Assembly: GCF_001858025.1 (NCBI RefSeq)
Contig: NZ_LZQD01000001.1
Location: 879,041-943,040, forward strand
DNA from: Trichormus sp. NMC-1
GTDB taxonomy: Bacteria; Cyanobacteriota; Cyanobacteriia; Cyanobacteriales; Nostocaceae
DNA length: 64,000 bases
Reading direction: 5' to 3'
Positions 45,597 through 55,000 of the stretch are shown one piece after another. Made by a program: the position numbers and the translations under genes. The notes under the pieces were generated by a model. The model had not been told where the DNA came from. It worked only from the letters and a program-made list of their open reading frames with translations, and did no database searches. The stretch's first letter is position 1. Every line of letters starts with the position of its first letter.

Positions 45597-47162
45597 GTGA
45601 TTGAGGCAGAAGTTCATTTGTCACTACATAACTTCCTGCGATCGCAGGCGGGGTTTCCTTCTTGGCCCCATCATTTGACGATGGCCAGGTTGGTAGCACG
45701 CGCCTTGCGCTTGGGACGTAGTGCTTTAATTCAAGTAGGGGCAGTGTGTGGTTATCAAGGGCGATATCGCACAAGTTTTGTCGCCTCTGCTTTGATGTGG
45801 CATGGTCCTGTAATCATTGTTGCCACAGAAACGGTACAGCAACGCTTGCTGTTAGTAGAAATTCCCCGGTTACAGCAATGGCTACCAGCGAACAAACCGA
45901 TTAGAAGTGGTGACGCTTGGCCTAACCCTGAGTTTCAAGGGCTGCTGTTAACTTCCCCAGAAGCTTGGTTAAAAGGTCAATTGGCTACTCAAAATCCATT
46001 TCCCCCACATATTCCCACAATTATTGATGGTGTTGACGATTTGGAAGATTGGGTGCGTCATCAGCTGACTAAAGATATTCAACCTCATGATTGGGAGCAA
46101 TTGATGCTGGCTTGTCCCTATGAAACTGAGGTAATTCGTGAAGCCAGGATAAAACTGACACATGAACTATTCCAGCATCCAGAAAATCCCTATGAGTGTT
46201 ATCTGATTTCTCAGACAGAAATCGAAATTTTACAAAGTCTGTATTCTAGTTTGGAGTCTATCAGCGACTTACCAAAGACTTGGCAAGAATTTTGGCAGAC
46301 ATTCCAAAACTTTACAGATGATTTTCTCTCTATCTCCCCTGCTTCCCCTCCACTATTCTGGGCTACTATTGACCGTCGTCAAGGTTTATTTTCTTTACAT
46401 TATGCCCCGATTGAGTTAGGAAAAATTCTCGCTCCTATTTGGCAGCGGCAACCTGTGGTTTTAGTTGGCAGTGCTTTAGAATCGGAAACAGAGGCTCCTC
46501 TATTTCGTCAGCGTTTGGGATTGGAGGATGTAACTTGCTTGAAGTTCTCATCTGATAGTCAAGGGGAAGCTATTCAACTTTATGTACCCTATAAGTTGCC
46601 TCTACCCAATACACCAGAATTTCAAGCAGCATTTATTCACAAAGTCCGCACTTTGGTTTGTTTGAGTGCTACCGCACCGGGACTAACGGTGGTGTTAGTA
46701 GGAGATGTGCCACTTAAGTCAAGAGTGGGGGCAATTTTGGCTTCGGAATTTGGCTCGCGGGTGCAGGTAGAAAAAACTTGTTTGGATGAAAATGGTATTT
46801 TAGTAACTGGTTGGGAATATTGGCGGGAGCATCAAACTGTTTTACCTGCACCCCGGTTGTTAATGATTGCGACTTTACCTTTACCATCTCTGGAAAATCC
46901 TTTAGTGGCTGGTAGGGTGGCTCATTACAAGCGATCGCACCAAGACTGGTTTCGTCTTTATTTGTTACCCACGGCTTTGAATGAATTGCAAAGAGCGATC
47001 GCTCCTGTACGCGAAAATCAAGGTATTGTAGCTTTACTTGATAGTCGTGTGGTGAACCGCAGCTACGGCGCTCAAATTCTCGCTTCCCTCAGTCCTCTAG
47101 CCCGCTTGAACTATCTCGATCCTAGTCTGTTTTCTCAGACTAATGAGCAAGATCCTGACTGA
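45597..47162 (+). CDS. Degenerate DinG/XPD-like helicase paralogue
   Basis: A 521-residue protein that follows the layout of DinG/XPD superfamily 2 helicases without their motors. The opening RSQAGFPSWPHHLTMARLVARALRLGRSALIQVGAVCGYQGRYRTSFVAS is where motif I (GTGTGKT) should be, but the GKT is gone. The motif II region reads TIIDGVDDLEDW instead of a DEAH box. The C-terminal half keeps motif-like strands (LVCLSATAPG, VVLVGDVPLKSR, the ending LARLNYLDPSLF). Start is GTG 45597, since the ATGs just upstream are blocked by stops. Probably a non-catalytic scaffold conserved in cyanobacteria. Confidence 0.65.
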   Translation: MIEAEVHLSLHNFLRSQAGFPSWPHHLTMARLVARALRLGRSALIQVGAVCGYQGRYRTSFVASALMWHGPVIIVATETVQQRLLLVEIPRLQQWLPANKPIRSGDAWPNPEFQGLLLTSPEAWLKGQLATQNPFPPHIPTIIDGVDDLEDWVRHQLTKDIQPHDWEQLMLACPYETEVIREARIKLTHELFQHPENPYECYLISQTEIEILQSLYSSLESISDLPKTWQEFWQTFQNFTDDFLSISPASPPLFWATIDRRQGLFSLHYAPIELGKILAPIWQRQPVVLVGSALESETEAPLFRQRLGLEDVTCLKFSSDSQGEAIQLYVPYKLPLPNTPEFQAAFIHKVRTLVCLSATAPGLTVVLVGDVPLKSRVGAILASEFGSRVQVEKTCLDENGILVTGWEYWREHQTVLPAPRLLMIATLPLPSLENPLVAGRVAHYKRSHQDWFRLYLLPTALNELQRAIAPVRENQGIVALLDSRVVNRSYGAQILASLSPLARLNYLDPSLFSQTNEQDPD

Positions 47163-47316
47163 GGTATAATAACGAACAAAAGATCAGCCCAACAGCTATG
47201 ATCAACTCAAATCGTCGCGATTTCAGACGAGAGATGAAATTTCTCCACAAGATCCAGATATCACGATGTCTGGGAACATATACTAAGAACCTAAATTGAA
47301 TTTTGAATTGCTAATT

Positions 47317-47532
47317 ATGGGTGAAGCAAAACGTCGGAAAACCACACTTGGTGAACAATACGGTCAAGACACTCCCATCTTACCCTGGGTTCCCATTACT
47401 AAATCTCAAGCTGAATTATTTGTGAGTTTAACTACTCGTGGGGCGTGGATAGGTATTACCCTAATGGTTGTAGCCTGGGTCACTATCCGTTTTATCGGAC
47501 CTGCTTTCGGTTGGTGGCAAATAGTAGATTAA
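47317..47532 (+). CDS. DUF2839 family small membrane protein
   Basis: A 71-residue protein: MGEAKRRKTTLGEQYG, PILPWVPITKSQAELFV, then one membrane helix and the ending RFIGPAFGWWQIVD. This is the DUF2839 family of cyanobacteria. ATG 47317 is preferred over the upstream in-frame start because the conserved protein starts MGEAKRRK. Function unknown. Confidence 0.85.
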   Translation: MGEAKRRKTTLGEQYGQDTPILPWVPITKSQAELFVSLTTRGAWIGITLMVVAWVTIRFIGPAFGWWQIVD

Positions 47533-48438
47533 CAATCTCCGTTTTTGTATACGCGGAGATTTTGACTACTTTTACTCTTTGACCAGGCTTCTCTAGGAGA
47601 CGCTACGCGAAAGCCTACACATAGTTTACCAGAGATGTGATATAGCAGGTGACAGGTGATAGGTGACAGGTGACAGTGTGAGAAATGTTTTGGTGTATAG
47701 GTTTTATCAATGGCTTACGCCGTGCGTTAGCACTACAGTTGTTAACCGTGTTATCCGAACCATCTTGGCAGTTGCGACAGCGGTTTCTGCTCTTATGAGG
47801 TGCATCTTAGCCCCCTCATCGCTTGCGGGGAGGGGGTTGGGGGTGGGGTTCATGTACCTCATAACACCGGGAAGTGCTGTATATCAAGTTTGTTTAATTA
47901 CTCATAATTCCAAACTCTCCACGTCCCCGCGTCCCCGCGTCTCCCGTCAATCCTACCCTTTTTGTGCTGAGGAAAATTAATGTTATATTTTAACTCAGCA
48001 CTGTTTCCGTAATGTAAAGAAGAATTTCACTACACTATAGATAGAAGCAAAAATCCGAAAAGTCGCGCTAGAGTAAATGAATACCTTGAATCATGCTTCA
48101 AACTGCCTATAAAACTGTAATATCGAGCTTTTCCGTAGTTGACTAGCACCAGATTTGAGTTACGCTGAAGGCGGATTGCTGTAAGTAAGAGGCGAAAATG
48201 AGATAAATGTCTAAAGACAATGTTAATTTTAGGGATTATACCTGAAATTATAATCTTGCAAATTGAATAGTTTGATACGACATATATGATCGTTATCCAC
48301 TACCCTAAGCAAGGTGGCCAATTAAAGACTTTACTGTTCTTTAGTAATTGTAATGAATAGTTTACAATATCAAAGAATGGCAAAATCTAAAGAAAATATA
48401 AAAGAGACTCAAATGACTGTGGTGTCTGGAGGAAAAAA
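47533..48438. other. 900-base repeat-rich spacer
   Basis: No gene. It holds CTCTAGGAGACGCTACGCGA-type GC repeat sequence (about 47590-47613), AGGTGAC heptamers (47647-47674), a MITE-like element (47777-47880) and CGTCCCCG repeats (about 47923-47945), then about 440 bases of AT-rich DNA leading to the DUF1815 gene. A 105-codon open frame across the repeats is not coding. Confidence 0.65.
47777..47880. mobile_element. MITE-like element with ACAGC ends
   Basis: ACAGC at 47777 and GCTGT ending at 47880 tip imperfect ~31-base inverted repeats that share TTATGAGGT and CAT. The core is nearly identical to that of 42393-42498 (CTTGCGGGGAGGGGGTTGGG). Ends differ between the two copies, so they are related rather than identical elements. 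Confidence 0.7.
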
Positions 48439-48783
48439 GTGTTTCTGAGACTAGCACATCAACATAGACAATTTGTCCAAGACTTGGTAATGAACCTGCA
48501 AGCCTTGGCGATAGTATTAGAGCGGAGCGGCTATTTGGCTTCCTGCTATACCTGTGGCGACCAAATGAATAGTGCTTCATTTATGGTGAGCTTGGGAGAC
48601 AGCCACCTAATCCGCTTTCTAGTATCAGATTACGGAATTACTTGGACTGAAATGCGGGATGACCGCGAGCTAATGAAATTAGAAGGTGCAGAGGCAATTA
48701 ACCAATTGCAGGAACTAGCAAATCTTGTCAAGCAATCCATGCAAACTTCAACAAGTAATAAAACCCTTGCCAAGAAAAGCTAA
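48439..48783 (+). CDS. DUF1815 family protein
   Basis: A 114-residue soluble protein: MFLRLAHQHRQFVQDLVMNLQALAIVLERSGY, SCYTCGDQMNSASFMVSLGD, ITWTEMRDDRELMKLEGAEAINQLQEL. This is the DUF1815 family, strongly conserved in cyanobacteria. The CYTC pair might bind metal or be redox-active, but that is inference. GTG start at 48439, with GGAGG at 48428-48432 six bases upstream. An inverted repeat at about 48821-48891 follows. Confidence 0.85.
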   Translation: MFLRLAHQHRQFVQDLVMNLQALAIVLERSGYLASCYTCGDQMNSASFMVSLGDSHLIRFLVSDYGITWTEMRDDRELMKLEGAEAINQLQELANLVKQSMQTSTSNKTLAKKS

Positions 48784-49024
48784 GTTGTTAAAATCGATGG
48801 CAAATGGGTTGTACTTGTTGGTAATTGGGAAAAAGGTAATAGTGACTTGATTCGTGAACACCTATTACCTATTCACCATTACCAGAAAAAGACGGTTTTT
48901 TTACTGATTTGTCAAGTGTTTTTCAGCGTCTGCTAAAATCTAATGGGGAGGAATTAAACCTATTACCCATTAATCAGAAAAATTATTCGGTAGCTTGTAA
49001 AAGTTGCTACTCAAAAGATTTAAG

Positions 49025-49522
49025 ATGTCTGAAGAAACACCAAATCAACCACAACTACCACCAATTAGCGCCATTGACAGGGTGACAAAAGCGGAATTTG
49101 ATAATTGGTTTGAATATCCTGTCCGAGTGCAACCTCACCACACCGATTATGGAGGCATTGTTTGGCATGGTACTTATTTAACTTGGATGGAAGAAGCGCG
49201 GGTAGAATGTTTGCGCTCCATCGGAATTGAATTTGCTGATTTAGTAGCTTTAGGCTGTGATTTGCCTGTTGTAGAATTGACGGTACGCTATCATCGGTCA
49301 CTTCAATTAGGAATGATGGCACTGGTAAAAACCCGTATGGCTGAAGTAACGGGTGTCAGAATTAATTGGGATTATAAGATTGTTTCCACTGATGAGCAGC
49401 AATTATATCTGACTGCCCAAGTGACGCTAGTTGCATTAGACCGTGAAAGAGGTAAAATTATGCGTCAGCTACCTCCTACATTTAAAGATGCATTGGCTAA
49501 GATTACTACATCACATAAGTAA
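49025..49522 (+). CDS. Hotdog-fold acyl-CoA thioesterase
   Basis: A 165-residue 4-hydroxybenzoyl-CoA-thioesterase-type hotdog protein. The active-site signature HHTDYGGIVWHGTYLTWMEEARVE contains the catalytic Asp (D36) and the helix contact, and RYHRSLQLGMMALVKTRM follows. Relatives in cyanobacteria hydrolyse 1,4-dihydroxy-2-naphthoyl-CoA in phylloquinone synthesis or other acyl-CoAs; which one applies here cannot be read. ATG 49025 starts the conserved protein after the upstream in-frame codons. Cytosolic. Confidence 0.82.
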   Translation: MSEETPNQPQLPPISAIDRVTKAEFDNWFEYPVRVQPHHTDYGGIVWHGTYLTWMEEARVECLRSIGIEFADLVALGCDLPVVELTVRYHRSLQLGMMALVKTRMAEVTGVRINWDYKIVSTDEQQLYLTAQVTLVALDRERGKIMRQLPPTFKDALAKITTSHK

Positions 49523-49560
49523 TCTATTAAAAATTTAAAATTAATACTCCTGAACTGGGA

Positions 49561-49758
49561 TTAATTACGTACAGATGTTTGGGAAATATTTTGAGTAATT
49601 TCAGCTAGTTTCTGCCAAATATCTTGGGGTGTAATTCCAAAACCAAAGTATAATAAAACCACTATCGCTGCAAAAGTAACAGCAGTTTTGATGGTGGTTT
49701 TTACTAATTTCCAAAGTATAACAAATATTATCCAAGCGACTATTAAAGTAATGATCAT
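49561..49758 (-). CDS. Small single-pass membrane protein (65 aa)
   Basis: A 65-residue protein with one or two hydrophobic segments (LIVAWIIFVILWKLV; AVTFAAIVVLLYFGFG) separated by a basic KTTIKTA loop and a short polar C-terminus. No named family. Size, membrane pattern and clean ATG support a real gene. Function unknown. Confidence 0.6.
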   Translation of the reverse strand: MIITLIVAWIIFVILWKLVKTTIKTAVTFAAIVVLLYFGFGITPQDIWQKLAEITQNISQTSVRN

Positions 49759-49996
49759 AATATTACATCCTTGAAAATCTATGCTGTCAAATTAAGCTAT
49801 TTATTATAGGCGAAAATGTCAAAATAATGTAGTTGATTCATGAAAATTTTATTAAACTTTTATTGTGATTGTAAGTTAAGTTAAATACAAAAATCAAAAC
49901 TTTTGAAAATCATGAAAATTATTTCCCTGAGACTGAAGAATCATTTTTTAGGTTGGGATTTTGATGAAGTTGATTTTGGATATTGAAATTTAAAAA

Positions 49997-51448
49997 TCAT
50001 TTAACATCAACATAAATCTCTTTACCATATTTCTTATATTCATCATCAAGATTGTATAAGATATTGCGAATTTGTTGACGAATTTCTCTAGCAGGTTCTA
50101 AACAATCTCGTTGATAATCTTGTAAAGTTAATTGTAAGTGGGGATAAAGGATTTTTAAAAAACCTGATGCTGTTTTAAGAATTGCTTTTTCATCTCTAAC
50201 TGTAATAGTTTGATGAGCAAATTGAGTATGTTGTTCAGCATATTGATAAAAACGATTATCTCTTCTTAAAGATAATAATGCTTCTCCGAAAAAGTCCATT
50301 TTTAAAACGATTTGATTAGCGATCATATCTCTTTGAAATTTGGGAATTTCCCAACCGGGTAGAATACCAGAGAAGCGATCTAAAAATGCGGTTTCTGAGA
50401 AAAAATTACGTAAATTCTTCATTAAATTATATCTATTTTTTGGACGTTGATCTTCATCTAGTTCAATGTTACCTAATAATACTAAAGAACAATCACTAGC
50501 AATCGGAATATCAGAAAACCCTGAACGATTATAACTTCCATTAGCAAGATAAGTTTTTAATGGCCCAATAATTTCATCAGGATTGTCAAATGTTAAACTT
50601 TGAATTTCATCTAAAACAACTACATCATAACGTCCTAATAAACCAACTTCTTTAGTTTTTCCATCAATAAATAATTTAGCAGGAGTGATTTTACCTCCAC
50701 TGACTACAGAAACTTTATTATTAATATTTTCATAAACAAAACTTTTTCCTGTTCCTTTAGGTGCTAATTCCATAATATGATAATTAGATTCGACTAAGGG
50801 AATTAACCTAGTTAACATCCATGTTTTTGAGCGATAGTTATAATTTGGATGTTCAGGATTATAACCCATAGAACAAAACATTAAATCTCGCCATTGTTCT
50901 GTGGTAAAATGAGAACGACATTCTGCATATTCTTGTAGATCAACTTCCGATGATTGGAAAGGATCAAAATCAGTAACAGATACTTTAAAATTACCGTTGA
51001 CATTGCTTTTCAGACGCAAAGTAATTTTACCCCATACTCCTTGTCTGAGTAATCTTTGATAACGTTCTACAATATCTGTGGAAATTTCACAGTCTGAAAA
51101 ATTTAAAGCGGGAATATTTGCTAAAGGTTCAGGAATTTGTTTAGAGTTTGAGTCTAATTTTATTCTTACTTGTAATAGTGCAATTAATTTATGGGTTTGT
51201 CCTTGAATAAGTTTAAATTTAATCACTTCTTGATCATCTTTTTTAGGAAAAGCTTTCTGCAGGAAATCATTAACTTTATTTAATTCTAAATCGTTTAAAT
51301 TTCCCATTCCAGGAACAATTTTATCTATTAACCACTCAAGGACAAAACTAGGAATACCTAAATTATTTAGTCCATTTGAGCGTTTTTTATCAATACTTAA
51401 TGATTGAAATACTTGATTAACTAAATCATGAACAGAATTAGAAGTCAT
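49997..51448 (-). CDS. brxL: BrxL-like AAA+ protein without the Lon-protease part
   Basis: A 483-residue protein, last in the five-gene operon. The N-terminal part (1-170) matches BrxL's substrate-binding region. The core starts FTTEQWRDLMFCSMGYNPE and LTRLIPLVESNYHIMELAPKGTGKS (Walker A about 230-236), then VVSGGKITPAKLF, YDVVVLDE (Walker B 275-281), LVLLGNIELDED (sensor 1) and FLDRFSGILPGWEIPKF. BrxL in BREX restricts phage DNA with a MCM-like ATPase ring. Family members are usually ~650-700 residues with a Lon-like C-terminal domain; this one ends right after the ATPase. It overlaps the upstream gene by 11 bases. Confidence 0.75.
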   Translation of the reverse strand: MTSNSVHDLVNQVFQSLSIDKKRSNGLNNLGIPSFVLEWLIDKIVPGMGNLNDLELNKVNDFLQKAFPKKDDQEVIKFKLIQGQTHKLIALLQVRIKLDSNSKQIPEPLANIPALNFSDCEISTDIVERYQRLLRQGVWGKITLRLKSNVNGNFKVSVTDFDPFQSSEVDLQEYAECRSHFTTEQWRDLMFCSMGYNPEHPNYNYRSKTWMLTRLIPLVESNYHIMELAPKGTGKSFVYENINNKVSVVSGGKITPAKLFIDGKTKEVGLLGRYDVVVLDEIQSLTFDNPDEIIGPLKTYLANGSYNRSGFSDIPIASDCSLVLLGNIELDEDQRPKNRYNLMKNLRNFFSETAFLDRFSGILPGWEIPKFQRDMIANQIVLKMDFFGEALLSLRRDNRFYQYAEQHTQFAHQTITVRDEKAILKTASGFLKILYPHLQLTLQDYQRDCLEPAREIRQQIRNILYNLDDEYKKYGKEIYVDVK

Positions 51449-52097
51449 CTAAACCTCCTTGAAAACCACTATTATAGATTTGTTGAATGGTAACGAATGA
51501 TTCTGAATCAATTTTTGATTCTCCTGAATCATCATGATTAAACCTAAAGGTTAGTTTACCACTTAATCGCTTTGTGATTTTATTTTTGTCTGGTGGTAAT
51601 TTAGGATATTCACTAATTATCATTGGATGAATAATTTTATCATGAGGAGGAATAGTAAACTCTGGAAGTTCTACATTTTGAAAATTGGGTAACTCATTAA
51701 TAGTTAAATGCAGATTATTCAAAGTTATGGTATCATAGTTATGAATTATAATGGTTAATTCTCCTGGTTTTAAACCTTCACATTTACCTACACAATTAAC
51801 TATTACAGTTTCAGTAAAAATGTTAGTCAGTTCTTTAGGTTCTTTTTGAAAAACGGCAATATTAATGTTAACATCCTGTTCATTATTTAGTCGTGGTTGT
51901 TTTTTCTCAATAATTAAATCTAATTTATTCCATACTCTTAACCATTCTTCTGTCCAATTACAAAGTGCTTTACCTTTAATCCAATAATGATCATGTTCCA
52001 GGGTAAAATGTTTTAACCATTCTACTTCTGTAGTAATGAGAGTATAGTTATGATAGGGTTGATATAATCCAGTAGGATCTAAAATAACTTTAATCAT
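51438..52097 (-). CDS. Unknown beta-rich protein of the BREX-like island
   Basis: A 219-residue protein with no recognised family. The first ~60 residues contain YHNYTLITTEVEWLKHF and WLRVWNKLDLIIEKK. The middle (about 70-190) is rich in alternating hydrophobic residues and prolines (KPGELTIIIHNYDTITLNNLHLTINELP, VELPEFTIPPHDKIIHP), suggesting an immunoglobulin-like beta sandwich. The operon position between the BrxC-like ATPase and BrxL suggests an adaptor. Its ATG overlaps the stop of the ATPase gene (TAATG), indicating translational coupling. Function unknown. Confidence 0.6.
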   Translation of the reverse strand: MIKVILDPTGLYQPYHNYTLITTEVEWLKHFTLEHDHYWIKGKALCNWTEEWLRVWNKLDLIIEKKQPRLNNEQDVNINIAVFQKEPKELTNIFTETVIVNCVGKCEGLKPGELTIIIHNYDTITLNNLHLTINELPNFQNVELPEFTIPPHDKIIHPMIISEYPKLPPDKNKITKRLSGKLTFRFNHDDSGESKIDSESFVTIQQIYNSGFQGGLDDF

Positions 52098-55000
52098 TAA
52101 TTTTCCCCTGGATTATATAGGTATTCTGCTAATTTTATATATAATTTTTGTTGTCTTTCAGAAGAAAGTTGTTGAAATAAAGTGATGATTTGATTTTCGA
52201 TTTGGTTTTCTTGACATTCCTTTTTTTGACTTTCGTTTTGAATCTCTGTCAATTTATGCTTAATTCTTTCTAATGTTAAATTCGCATCATCTTGTTTTTT
52301 GATGGTAGTTTCTTCTGGATGGGTATTTTCTAAGATAATATGATTTAATTGTTCTATTATTTGCTGAATCTGTTCTGAAAATTCTGGTTTAGTAAAACGG
52401 TTTTGTTGTTGACTAACTTCATTGTATAATTCCAGTGCTTGATTTTTGGTTATTCCTCTGAGTCTTTCTTCCCAAATTGCGATTTCTTGGACTAAATTTT
52501 GAGATTTAGTTTCAATGTCATTAATTATTTGCTGATAACGTGATTCTTGTTTGACAACTTCATTAGTTAACTTTTCAATCTCATTAATAGTATCAATGTA
52601 ATCCTGTTGAGTTGCATTATTACTCAGAGTTTTATAAAGAATTTCAATTTTATCTAAAGATAGTTTAATTTCTGATTGATATTGAATATCAGTTAGTTTC
52701 CTATTAGCAACTTTAAGAGAGTAATTTAAGGTATCGAGTAAATGTTGCGGTAAGGAAACTTGAGTAATTTTTTCAATTGCTGTTTGAACTTCAACTTGAT
52801 AACCTCCAAGTTCTTGTTCTGTTTTCAAAGATTCGGATTTTTCACCTAATTGTTCAACAACTTCATTAATTTTATCTAGGACATTTTTTAAAGCATTAGT
52901 GTGACGTTGCTTTTGTTGTTGAGTAGCATAAATAATATCTGATATACCAGATAATACTGATGATTTCGAGTTATTTACTAAATTAAAAGTTTTTGGTTTT
53001 TCTAATTGTATTTGCAGATGAGGATAAATATTTATCAACGTTTCTAGGTTGACATCATCAGATAAATTTTCTGCTGTTTCTATTGGTTTAAACCAAGCAT
53101 CAATTTTTTTGATTCCCGCTAATATTTGTTCTCTTTTAGGTTTTATCGCTTGCAATTGTATTTGATCAGGATCAGCAGAATTGATAAATAGATCAATTTT
53201 TTCAATTAATTTTTGTGCTTGGTTATAATCGCATCTTTCTGGTATGTCTGGACATATAACTGGTTGACTACGAATTAACTGAGGTTTTTTCCCAGAGTTT
53301 AAAATCCATTCATTGACAAAATCTTTAGGTTTATCAAATACATTAGTTGTTACCCAATCTTTGATGGGTTTTTCTTCAATTAATACTTGTTCTTTCTTAG
53401 TTTTGGGAATACCAAAGTTTCCTTTTAGCGTTACTTCAGCACGATGATAAGATATCCATCCTACAAATAGCATTGTAAAGGTATATTCATTATACCCAAA
53501 GGGAGGTTTAGATAATTCTTGAAAAATTTTATCTATATTAATAGATGTTTTTTGTTTATTTCCTAATGCTGTTAGTTCATCTATTTTATTCCATGCTGTT
53601 ATCACATTTTTATTAGTGGGAATTTGCACAGAATATACAGAATATTTTTGAGAAGCTGTTTTAAATAATCCCCAACTATTAACAAATACTTGAGTAATTA
53701 AAGTTTGATCAGATTGATTTAAAAAGTTATTTGTACTGGAATTATTGTCCAATAAATATCTAGATAAAGATCCAATTATTCTGTTTCCAGTTGAATTTTT
53801 TAAAGCAATTTTATCACATCTACCAAGAGGTGGTACAAAACAATAAAGATTTTGTAACAGATGACTAACAATAGCTTCTGGATCTTGTTTTTCAGCAGTG
53901 GTTAATTTATCTAATTGAAAACAATGATAAGTACAAGAATTAATTACTTCTTGAATTTCTCTTTTGATTTTATCTTGCAATGCTTTACTTAATTGTTGTA
54001 AAGCTGTTCCCGCTTCCTGTTTTTCAGCAGTGGTTTTTCTTCTGATAATGTCTAGTTTTAATAAATCAACACAAATCTCTCGCACGGGTTTATTAGGAAT
54101 AGCAACAGCAATACTATCTTTATGTTTAGATTGAGAAATTAGCTGATTTACTTTGGTGCGAATATATTGTATTTCTTCAATAGTCTCCGCTAAAACATAA
54201 GCAAAAATTCCTTTTCCTGCTGAGTTTTCTATAGTTTTGTAACCGGATAAAGCTTGTTCAAATTCTACTATGCTATAAAATTTATATTCAAAAAACCATT
54301 CATCATTTAAAAGTTGATTATTGTCCATAAAAGCTGTTCCTTCAATTTTATCAGATTGCAGATAAGTTATAACTTCTTTTTGACAATGGTTAACAGCTAA
54401 ATTAACTGAAATTTTATCAGCTTGTTTACTTGTTTCTTCTGCTATTTCTTGACTAATTTCTAGTAAGTTACTACCAGCATAAAAACGGTAGGTATTATCT
54501 CCAGAATTGAAGTAAATAATTTTTCTGTCTTGGGTGAGTTTATCTAAAGTTTCTTTTGTTTGTTTTTCTGATAAACCTGTTAATTCACTAAGAATAACAT
54601 CATGTTTTTCTGATTCTGGTTTATACAGTTTATTTTGACTGACATAAAATAGAAAGATAGCTTTTAAAACAACAATTTCATTTTCTGTTGCAGATGCAGC
54701 TATGGTATCATACGCTTTTTGATATTCTGAATAATGATGATAAAATTCTGGTTGAGAAAAGTTATTTTCAAAAGCATCAACTAAAGAAATTGCAGGAAGA
54801 TAGTTTAATTTACCATTTTTTTCTACTGGTTGAGAGTTAATAAAGTTTTTTACATCTTCTTTGATATATTGAATTGCTGTTCTACCTTGAGTGAAATCTA
54901 AGTTACAAAGCAAATAAATATTCAAAGGATGAAGGGGAAAACAACCAATAGTTAAAGTGTTATTAAATTCCTGTAAGCTCCAACCTCTTTCTCGATAAAT

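Noticed and set aside
47663-47980. 105-codon open frame
   Set aside because: Spans heptamers, a MITE-like element and CGTCCCCG repeats; repeat DNA, not coding.
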